40,910 bases of DNA, from the IMG/VR virus record IMGVR_UViG_3300046002_006058, positions 1-40,910 of that record; one strand, written 5' to 3'. Positions 35,005-40,910 of the stretch are shown here, one piece after another. Within the stretch, counting starts at the first letter, position 1, and each line of letters starts with the position of its first letter. The notes beneath the pieces were generated by a model. The model searched no databases. It was not told the DNA's origin and was given only the letters and a program-made list of their open reading frames with translations. Both the position numbers and the translations under genes were made by a program. Source of the stretch: a virus.

Positions 35005-35040
35005 AACCCGCCGCTTGAGCCAGACGCTCGCGGCGGGTTT
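35005..35040 (+). terminator. Terminator ending the rightward early operon
   Basis: A perfect 10-bp stem AACCCGCCGC (35005-35014)/GCGGCGGGTT (35030-35039) with an inner GAGC/GCTC pair and following TTCTC. It lies 56 bases after the nuclease stop and separates early from late genes. Confidence 0.87.
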
Positions 35041-35045
35041 CTCAC

Positions 35046-35142
35046 ATCGCGCCCGCCGTCACTCGCTACAGCAGCACCCTTAAACATAGGGCGGGCCTGG
35101 GCGCGATACCTCACTTCAACCCCCATTTGGTGATTGATCACC
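35046..35142. promoter_or_regulatory. Inverted repeats in the late leader
   Basis: ATCGCGCCC (35046-35054) and GGGCGCGAT (35099-35107) are perfect 9-bp arms, with the inner GCCCGCC/GGCGGGC pair giving a nested stem. GGTGATTGATCACC (35129-35142), a perfect palindromic pair, lies 13 bases before the first late start codon; GGAGG follows at 35144-35148. These may be late-regulator, antitermination or packaging signals. No good -10/-35 pair was seen. Confidence 0.5.
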
Positions 35143-35155
35143 TGGAGGACTGCTC

Positions 35156-35665
35156 ATGGCTACCACTACCCAGATTGTTCGCGGCGGTATTCGTTCGAAG
35201 GGCGATGTTCGCGTTTTCCACACTGGCGAAGTCTCCCCGACCACTACCACGACCGGAACCGACACTACCCCGGCCACGACGGTGACTTACTTCGCTCGCG
35301 TGTTCGTTCCCGTGAACGCCCTGCTCACCGGCGTCAGCCTGCTCAATGGCTCTGCTGTCGCCGGTAACGTGACTGCCATCCTGTATGACGCAGACGGCGT
35401 TGCTCTGGCTACCAGCGCCAGCACGGCCCAAAGCGGCACGGCGGCGTTCCAGGCGTTCCCGTTCTCGACCGCCATCGATGTTCAAGGCCCCGGCCGCTAT
35501 TGGGTCGCGTTCCAGTTTTCCTCGACGTCGGCTCGCTTCCGCACTCACACGCTGGGCGTTTTCCCAACCGGCTCGGCTACGGGCGGCACCTACGGCACGA
35601 TCCCCGCCATCACCCCGACCACGACCTTCACCACGGCTGTTGGCCCAGTGGCTTCGACTTACTGA
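35156..35665 (+). CDS. Beta-rich virion protein, decoration-type candidate
   Basis: The 169-residue protein is Thr/Ala/Ser-rich with alternating strands (VFVPVNALLTGVSLLNGSA, then VTAILYDADG and GRYWVAFQFSST), a jelly-roll look. It is the first gene of the late operon, preceded by GGAGG 7 bases before the ATG. Small beta proteins of this kind often decorate capsids or form minor tail parts. It may be abundant, as its leader is strong. Function inferred. Confidence 0.7.
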   Translation: MATTTQIVRGGIRSKGDVRVFHTGEVSPTTTTTGTDTTPATTVTYFARVFVPVNALLTGVSLLNGSAVAGNVTAILYDADGVALATSASTAQSGTAAFQAFPFSTAIDVQGPGRYWVAFQFSSTSARFRTHTLGVFPTGSATGGTYGTIPAITPTTTFTTAVGPVASTY

Positions 35666-35668
35666 TCG

Positions 35669-35866
35669 ATGAAGCAATATGGACGACCCCAGCCGCAACG
35701 GTTCGGCCCCGTAGATGAGCCCGCAAGGCTTATGCGCCGGGTGAGCGTCGTCCCGGCTGGGTTTGCCTTGTGGTTAGAAAGCCAAGGCTTCACGACCGAA
35801 GAAAAGCGGGCCGCGCTGATCCGCAACGGCTACGCCCGCGCCGATCAGTTCAAGCCATTAGCTTAG
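35669..35866 (+). CDS. 65-residue protein before TerS
   Basis: A small basic protein starts KQYGRPQPQRFGPVDEPARL and has a helix-loop segment GFALWLESQGFTTEEKRAALI. It begins 3 bases after the upstream stop. Its second half resembles a short UBA/HeH-like helix pair and may bind DNA or protein. Unknown role; between decoration-type and terminase genes. Confidence 0.62.
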   Translation: MKQYGRPQPQRFGPVDEPARLMRRVSVVPAGFALWLESQGFTTEEKRAALIRNGYARADQFKPLA

Positions 35867-35868
35867 CG

Positions 35869-35889
35869 CCGGTTTGAAAAAATAACCGG
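35869..35889 (+). other. Hairpin before the small terminase gene
   Basis: CCGGTT (35869-35874) and AACCGG (35884-35889) pair perfectly around an A-rich 9-base loop; the TerS ATG follows 9 bases later. It could influence TerS translation or be near the packaging recognition site. No direct proof. Confidence 0.45.
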
Positions 35890-35897
35890 AAATCAAT

Positions 35898-36182
35898 ATG
35901 CCCGCAGATAAATCAAAAAGGGGCGGCGCTCGGCCCGGTGCTGGACGCCGCCCCGGTGCGATTAACAAGGCTACGGCCAAGGCGCGTGAAGCTGCTGAAG
36001 CCGGTGGGATCATGCCCCTCGACTTCATGCTGTCGATCATGCGTGACCCTGAAGCGGAGCGCTCTGAGCGCCTAGACATGGCAAAGGCGGCTGCGCCTTA
36101 CGTTCATGCCAAGCTTGCCAGCGTTAAGCACTCTGGCGGTTTGAGCTTCAGCCACGAAGACGCGCTTGACGCTCTCAAGTGA
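35898..36182 (+). CDS. terS: Small terminase subunit (candidate)
   Basis: The 94-residue protein starts with the RGGARPGAGRRPGAINKATA signature, typical of phage small terminases of the GRxPG type, followed by helices with MPLDFMLSIMRDPE and RLDMAKAAAPYVHAKL. It would recognise packaging sites and activate TerL. It lies directly before TerL and overlaps it by 17 bases. It is shorter than most TerS proteins, lacking an obvious N-terminal HTH beyond the basic GR-rich region. Confidence 0.75.
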   Translation: MPADKSKRGGARPGAGRRPGAINKATAKAREAAEAGGIMPLDFMLSIMRDPEAERSERLDMAKAAAPYVHAKLASVKHSGGLSFSHEDALDALK

Positions 36183-37701
36183 CGAGATTGCCGTAAGGCA
36201 GCGGCTCAAGGACGATTTCCGACACTACGCCGCCAGGTGCCTCAAGATCCGCACCAAGTCTGGCAGCGTTGAGCCTCTGAACCTGAACACGGCCCAGCTC
36301 TACGTTCACGACAAGCTAGAGGATCAGCGGGCTCGCACTGGCCGGGTTCGGGCTCTGGTGCTGAAGGGTCGGCAACAGGGTATGTCCACCTATATCGGCG
36401 GGCGGTTCTATTGGCGGGCAACCCATCGGCGCGGGCTTCGGGTGTTCATCCTGACCCATGAGCAGGCGGCAACCGACAACCTGTTCGGGATGGCCAATCG
36501 TTATCATGAGCATTGCCCGGCACTGGTTAAGCCGAGCACTGGTGCGGCGAACGCGAAAGAACTGTTCTTTGACAAGCTAGATGGCGGTTACGAAGTCGGC
36601 ACGGCGGGAACCAAGGCTGTCGGGCGGTCCAAGACTATCCAGCTATTCCACGGCTCCGAGGTGGCGTTCTGGCCTCATGCGGCGTCGCACTTCGCTTCGG
36701 TGATCCAGGCCATTCCTGACCTCGACGATACGGAGATCGTATTGGAGAGCACAGCGAATGGTCTGGGCGGCGAGTTTCACGAGCGTTGGCAACAGGCAGA
36801 GGCGGGGATAGGCGATTATCAGGCCATTTTCGTTCCTTGGTTCTGGCAGGAAGAATACAGCCGCCCCGTCGATGATGCGTTTCAGCTTGACGACGAGGAA
36901 CAGGAATACGCCGACACCTACAGCCTATCGCGCGAGCAAATGGCGTGGCGCCGGGCCAAGGTTGCCGAACTAAAAGACCCACTTCTGTTCAAACAGGAAT
37001 ACCCGGCGACTGCGGCCGAAGCGTTCCAAACCACGGGCCACGACAGTTTCATCAAGCCTGATGCGGTTCTAAGGGCTCGTAAGGCTACCTGCGAGGGCTT
37101 CGGGCCTCTGGTGGCTGGTGCGGACCCTGCCAGGTTCGGAGATGACCGGTTCTCGATTGCTTTGCGTCAAGGCCGGAAGCTGCGTTCGGTTGTGAGCAAG
37201 GCGAAGCTGGACGTCGTTCAGGGCGCTAACTGGTGCCGCGAAGTCATTGACACCGAGAAGCCCGCGAAGATGTTCATCGACGTTGGCGGCCTTGGGGCTG
37301 GAACCGTCGATATCCTACATTCTTGGGGCCACCCATACGACAGCATCGTTGTCGCGGTGAACTTCGGTTCTGAGCCTTATCAGCCGAACCCGCGCGACGC
37401 AGACGGTCGACAGATGGCCGGGCCTAGAAACCGTCGCGCCGAAATGTGGAGCAACTCGAAAGAGTGGCTTGATGACGTTGGCGGCGCCGACATTCCAGAC
37501 CGTGACGGAATCCAGGCCGACGCCTGCGGCCCTTCCTACAAGTACGACGTTAATCAGCGCCTCCTGCTGGAAAGCAAAGAGGACATGCGAAAGCGCGGGA
37601 TCAGATCGCCTGACGAGTGGGACGCCGTTGCGCTGACCTTCGCAGAACCTGTCGCGCCCGCATCGACCCCGATCCGCCGCAACATCCGAGGCATTGTCTA
37701 G
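36166..37701 (+). CDS. terL: Terminase large subunit
   Basis: The 511-residue packaging motor has a variant Walker A, GRQQGMST (residues 68-75), Walker B EIVLEST (190-196) with the catalytic Glu, and an RNase-H-type nuclease domain with D320 (GADPARFGDD), D372 (FIDVGGLGAG) and D486 (DEWDAVAL). This is full length for a P22/SU10-type TerL. The start is TTG at 36166, 17 bases inside TerS. Headful packaging fits a circularly permuted genome (see terminal repeat), but is not proved. Portal follows one base after the stop. Confidence 0.93.
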   Translation: MTLSSDEIAVRQRLKDDFRHYAARCLKIRTKSGSVEPLNLNTAQLYVHDKLEDQRARTGRVRALVLKGRQQGMSTYIGGRFYWRATHRRGLRVFILTHEQAATDNLFGMANRYHEHCPALVKPSTGAANAKELFFDKLDGGYEVGTAGTKAVGRSKTIQLFHGSEVAFWPHAASHFASVIQAIPDLDDTEIVLESTANGLGGEFHERWQQAEAGIGDYQAIFVPWFWQEEYSRPVDDAFQLDDEEQEYADTYSLSREQMAWRRAKVAELKDPLLFKQEYPATAAEAFQTTGHDSFIKPDAVLRARKATCEGFGPLVAGADPARFGDDRFSIALRQGRKLRSVVSKAKLDVVQGANWCREVIDTEKPAKMFIDVGGLGAGTVDILHSWGHPYDSIVVAVNFGSEPYQPNPRDADGRQMAGPRNRRAEMWSNSKEWLDDVGGADIPDRDGIQADACGPSYKYDVNQRLLLESKEDMRKRGIRSPDEWDAVALTFAEPVAPASTPIRRNIRGIV

Positions 37702-37702
37702 C

Positions 37703-39850
37703 ATGGCGGAATCTATCCCCGAGCCCAAGGCCATGAGCCTTTTGGAGCTGCAATCGGTCGTGGCTGCGCAGATCAACGACGCGGCGACCTACATTGACAG
37801 CAACGTCGCTATAGAACGGGCCGAGGCCACCAAATACTATCGCGGCGACAAGTTCGGGGATGAGGAAGAAGGTCGCTCGCAGGCTATCTCCCGCGACGTT
37901 CACGACACGGTTAACGCCATCACGCCCAGCCTGATGCGGATCTTCTTCGGCCCCGAACAGGTGGTCGAGTTCGTCCCGCAAGGCCCTGAGGACGTGGAGA
38001 TGGCCAAGCAGGCCACCGATTACGTCAATTACATTTTCACCAAGGACAACCCTGGCTTTGAAATCACCTTGGCGGTGATCAAGGACGCGCTGATCCGAAA
38101 GGCCGGCATCGTCAAGTGGTGGTGGGACGAATCCGAAGAGGTCCGCACGGTCGAATATAGCGGTCTATCGGAAGATAGCCTTTCGATGCTCATGACCGAC
38201 CTGGAAGGCGCTGAGAAGGCCGAACTGGTCGAGAGCGAGCAGGACGAAGACGGCAACCTCGAGGTTACGATCAGGCTCACCCGCAAGCGCGACCGCGTTG
38301 TGGTTCAGGCCCTGCCGCCCGAAGAGTTCCTGATCGACCGTAACGCCCGCGACATCGACGAGGCCACGTTCGTTGCTCACCGGACGATGAAGACCGTCTC
38401 CGAGCTTGTGGCGATGGGCTATGACGAGGACGACGTTAAGGAACAGTCGGAAGAGGGCGATGAACTGCGGTTCAACCTCGACCGCCTGTCGCGCAATCCC
38501 TACGCCCAGATGTTCGGCGTGGTTCCCAACCTCGACCCGGCCGGTAAGCTGGTGCTCTACGTCGAGAGCTATCAGAAGGTGGACGTTGACGGCGACGGCA
38601 TTGCCGAGCTGGTCAAGGTCTGCACCATCGGCCCGACGTTCAAGATCGTCTATTGGGAACCGGTAGAAAGCCGGAACTTTGCGGCGTTCATCTGCGATCC
38701 AGAGCCTCACACGTTCTTCGGCTATTCGATCGCCGACAAGACGATGGACATTCAGCGCATCAAGTCGGCGCTGTTGCGGAGTGCTCTCGACAGCCTGTCG
38801 CTGACCATCAACCCGCGCGCCACGGTGAACACGCGCACGGGTGGTCCGAACATCCTTGCCGACGCTCAGAATACCGAGATCGGTGCCCTAATCCGCACCG
38901 AGGATAGTTCAGCCTATAACGTCGTTGTGACCCCCGACGTGTCGCCTAGCGCCTTTGAGGCGATGGGCTACATGGATCAGGTCAAGGAATCCCGGACGGG
39001 TATGAGCCGGGTGTCGCTTGGCCTTGATCCCCAGGCGCTTCAGAACACGACGGCGACGGCGGCGGCTGGTCAGTTCTCGCAGTCTCAACAGCACATTGAA
39101 CTGATCGCCCGTATCTTCGCCGAGACCGGCTGGAAGCGACTGTTCCGTGGCATCCTCAAGCTGGTCTGCGAGAACCAGCGCAAAGAGCGGGTTATCAACC
39201 TAACCGGCGATTGGGTTCCAATGGACCCGCGCGGCTGGAAGGCTGACATGGACGTCACGGCCAATGTCGCCCTTGGCGGCGGTACGGACGGCGAGAAGAT
39301 GGTGATCCTTGGCCAGATCAAGGAAACGCAAGAAGGCATTATCCAGCAATACGGCCCCGATAACCCCTTGGTTGGCATGGAGCAGTATCACCACACGCTG
39401 TCTCAGATGCTCCAGATCGCGGGCTTCAAAAACCCCGATGCGTTCTTCCGAGATCCAGCCAAAGAGCCGCCCAAGCCCCCTGCGCCGCCGCCTGAAGACC
39501 CCAAGATGGTCGAGGTTCAGGGCAGGCTTCAAATGGAGCAGGCAAGGCTTCAAATGGCCCAGCAGTCCGACCAGGCCAAGCTGGAGCAGGCGCAACAAAA
39601 GGCGCTTGGCGAGTATCAGCTAAAGCAGGCTCAAGCCGAGAGCGACCACCAATTGCAGCTTGAGCGCATGGCGATGGAAGCCGACCTCAAGCGCGAGCAA
39701 CTGGCCGCAGAAATCGACCTGAAGCGCGAACAGCTTGCGGCGGAACTGGAGCTGAAGCGCCAGCAGATGACCGCCGAGCTGGCCTTGCAGGTTCAGACGC
39801 AGGACTCGTCGGACATTGGCGAGGTGAACGTCGGCGGTGATCCGGGGTGA
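37703..39850 (+). CDS. Portal protein (P22/SU10-type)
   Basis: The 715-residue protein matches long podovirus portals: an N-terminal helix region with RAEATKYYRGDKF, INAITPSLMRIFFG-like segment, WWDESEEVRTVEYSG clip/stem region, VVTPDVSPSAFEAMGYMDQVKES and a C-terminal barrel of long coiled coil with repeated LKREQLAAE blocks (residues 655-700), as in P22 gp1. The start is ATG 37703; a TTG three codons upstream is possible. It would form the dodecameric DNA gate under TerL. The barrel repeats are direct DNA repeats too. Confidence 0.92.
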   Translation: MAESIPEPKAMSLLELQSVVAAQINDAATYIDSNVAIERAEATKYYRGDKFGDEEEGRSQAISRDVHDTVNAITPSLMRIFFGPEQVVEFVPQGPEDVEMAKQATDYVNYIFTKDNPGFEITLAVIKDALIRKAGIVKWWWDESEEVRTVEYSGLSEDSLSMLMTDLEGAEKAELVESEQDEDGNLEVTIRLTRKRDRVVVQALPPEEFLIDRNARDIDEATFVAHRTMKTVSELVAMGYDEDDVKEQSEEGDELRFNLDRLSRNPYAQMFGVVPNLDPAGKLVLYVESYQKVDVDGDGIAELVKVCTIGPTFKIVYWEPVESRNFAAFICDPEPHTFFGYSIADKTMDIQRIKSALLRSALDSLSLTINPRATVNTRTGGPNILADAQNTEIGALIRTEDSSAYNVVVTPDVSPSAFEAMGYMDQVKESRTGMSRVSLGLDPQALQNTTATAAAGQFSQSQQHIELIARIFAETGWKRLFRGILKLVCENQRKERVINLTGDWVPMDPRGWKADMDVTANVALGGGTDGEKMVILGQIKETQEGIIQQYGPDNPLVGMEQYHHTLSQMLQIAGFKNPDAFFRDPAKEPPKPPAPPPEDPKMVEVQGRLQMEQARLQMAQQSDQAKLEQAQQKALGEYQLKQAQAESDHQLQLERMAMEADLKREQLAAEIDLKREQLAAELELKRQQMTAELALQVQTQDSSDIGEVNVGGDPG

Positions 39851-40035
39851 TCCGCATCCTGGAGGACACCACCTCGCGCCGCGTCGCTGTAACGCAGCAT
39901 GGCTCTCGGACCACGGTTCACATCAACGGCACGCCGCAAGATGACCGCGCTTGGGAACGTGTTCGGCTTTTCGAGCGTGGCGACGTTCGGGATATTTTGA
40001 TCAGGCGTCTTGCTGAAAGGGGTATCCACCTTTGA
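39847..40035 (+). CDS. 62-residue protein between portal and scaffold
   Basis: A small alpha/beta protein starts IRILEDTTSRRVAVTQHGSR, then a basic strand and a helix (GDVRDILIRRLAERG). It starts at a GTG overlapping the portal stop (GTGA). The position and coupling suggest head assembly. No family is recognised. Confidence 0.66.
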   Translation: MIRILEDTTSRRVAVTQHGSRTTVHINGTPQDDRAWERVRLFERGDVRDILIRRLAERGIHL

Positions 40036-40280
40036 CCGAAGACGAACGCGTCCGCGCCCTGCGTGCTCAAGCCCTGCTAGGCGACGAAACCCTTAACGAG
40101 GCGCTCGCAGCCCTCGAGGCCCGCGTTCTGGACCTCTGGAAGAACACTTCACCGGCCGCCGTTACGGCCCGCGAAGAACTGGCCGCAGAGATGCGCGCCA
40201 TCCAATCCATCCGCGTCCAGCTTCAAACCTGGGTCTCGGATTTGGCCTTTGCCGTGCGTCAACAGGAACGCCGGTCTTAA
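40032..40280 (+). CDS. 82-residue helical protein, head-module
   Basis: The protein is helical throughout (TEDERVRALRAQALLGDETL; AVTAREELAAEMRAIQSIRVQL). It starts at a TTG overlapping the previous TGA (TTGA). A short gap with AGGTGA follows before the scaffold gene. Helical proteins of about 80-100 residues between portal and scaffold are common and may guide procapsid assembly. Not a known family. Confidence 0.66.
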   Translation: MTEDERVRALRAQALLGDETLNEALAALEARVLDLWKNTSPAAVTAREELAAEMRAIQSIRVQLQTWVSDLAFAVRQQERRS

Positions 40281-40293
40281 CCCCAGGTGACAC

Positions 40294-40910
40294 ATGAATG
40301 AGCCCAGCACGTCGCAAGACACTGGAGCCCTGACGGAGGCGCAAGCCGCGTCTGCCTTTGCCGACATGCTAGACGGTGACGTCCAAAGCGATGACGGCGA
40401 GGCGTTGGAGGGGGAAACCTCTCAAACCGAAGCCGAACCCGAAGGCCAAGAGCCTGACGATGAAGCCGAGGAGGTCTCAGACGAGGCCGATGCCGACGAC
40501 GAGCAAACAGAGCAACCGACAACCTATCGCGTCAAGATCGACGGCGAAGAGGTAGAGGTCACGCTCGACGAGGCTTTGAAGGGCTATCAGCGCGAAAGGG
40601 ACTACACCCGCAAGACGCAAGAGGTCGCCCAGCAGCGCAAAGCGCTTGTTGAGCAGGAAGCCTCTTTCGCAGCGGAACGCGAACGTGCTCGCAACCTTCT
40701 GGCGGTCCTTGAAACCCGCCTGGCAGACACGGACGACACCGAAGACCTAGAAGCCCTGCGCTATGACAACCCCGGCGAATATGCCGCTCGGGTTGCCGAG
40801 AAGTTGCAGCGTGCGGAGTTGGCTAAAGCAGCCGCCGCCGAACGCCAGCGACTTGAGGAGCAGGACAAGGCAACGCAGGCGCAACAGCGTCAGGCAGAAG
40901 TCGCAGAAGA
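40294..40910 (+). CDS. Scaffold protein, N-terminal part (continues at 3-479)
   Basis: The gene starts at ATG 40294 with AGGTGA 3 bases upstream and runs off the end of the window, continuing in frame at position 3 once ends are joined. The first 65 residues are strongly acidic (GQEPDDEAEEVSDEADADD), then a TYRVKIDGEEVEVTLDEALKG motif, a compact alpha/beta unit often seen in phage scaffold proteins, and a long charged helix. Joined length is about 322 residues. Its place before the capsid gene supports the call. Confidence 0.82.
   Translation, partial: MNEPSTSQDTGALTEAQAASAFADMLDGDVQSDDGEALEGETSQTEAEPEGQEPDDEAEEVSDEADADDEQTEQPTTYRVKIDGEEVEVTLDEALKGYQRERDYTRKTQEVAQQRKALVEQEASFAAERERARNLLAVLETRLADTDDTEDLEALRYDNPGEYAARVAEKLQRAELAKAAAAERQRLEEQDKATQAQQRQAEVAE
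40785..40910. repeat. Right copy of terminal direct repeat (assembly overlap)
   Basis: Identical to 2-127. Removing one copy gives a closed circle of about 40.78 kb. An exact repeat of about 126-127 bases at contig ends is the usual mark of a k-mer assembler overlap, and the coding frame supports closure. Confidence 0.93.

Overview
The window is an essentially complete temperate tailed-phage genome of about 40.8 kb, opened inside the scaffold gene. Bases 2-127 recur exactly as 40785-40910, and the reading frame of the scaffold gene runs through the junction, so the molecule closes into a circle. A tyrosine integrase beside a copy of the 3' half of a tRNA-Val gene (attP), an excisionase-like gene, and a repressor/Cro pair show it can lysogenise. 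DUF5309/SU10-type capsid protein, P22-type long portal, adaptor, nozzle-like protein and large internal (ejection) proteins, with no tape measure or tail tube, indicate a podovirus-like virion. GC-rich coding with G/C-ending codons, and the style of the small genes, suggest an alphaproteobacterial host, probably Caulobacteraceae. The host assignment is inference only.

Layout. (1) 35.1 kb through the junction to 13.2 kb, plus strand: late operon. It holds a small beta-rich protein, TerS, TerL, portal, two small genes, scaffold, major capsid protein, a terminator, a glycosyltransferase, head-tail adaptor, tail-fibre-like genes, nozzle-like protein, GNAT-like protein, three internal virion/ejection proteins (one with an M15 peptidase domain) and an SGNH-esterase tail protein. 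(2) 13.3-16.1 kb, plus: lysis module with a leader peptide, two membrane proteins, an HTH-metallophosphoesterase, a Tlde1/DUF2778-like endolysin candidate, i-spanin and a nested o-spanin, ended by a strong terminator. (3) 16.4-18.8 kb: accessory cassette next to attP, read leftward, with a divergent ribbon-helix-helix regulator and three identical operators. It encodes a QueD-like protein and a tRNA-guanine-transglycosylase/DpdA-like protein, followed by four small genes. (4) 18.9-20.5 kb: attP, integrase and overlapping excisionase candidate. (5) 20.4-27.8 kb, minus: leftward early operon of tightly overlapping small genes with a cytosine-C5 methyltransferase, HNH nuclease, Rad52-type annealase and a repeat-containing DUF7666-like protein. 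(6) 27.75-28.7 kb: lambda-like immunity region, two operator clusters flanking a short XRE repressor, then Cro. (7) 28.7-34.9 kb, plus: rightward early operon with a DUF1064 nuclease, a DnaA-domain-IV protein, a replication initiator with four iterons inside its gene (probable origin), a loader candidate, several small genes, a possible late regulator and a T5orf172/MUG113 nuclease.

The genes work as a lambda-like circuit on a podovirus body. The repressor shuts both early operons through shared GGGTAC half-sites. Early left supplies recombination and methylation, and early right supplies replication. The late operon packages and assembles the particle and ends in lysis. The most interesting part is the separately controlled QueD-like/TGT-like pair at the prophage end. 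It is a candidate 7-deazaguanine nucleic-acid modification cassette.
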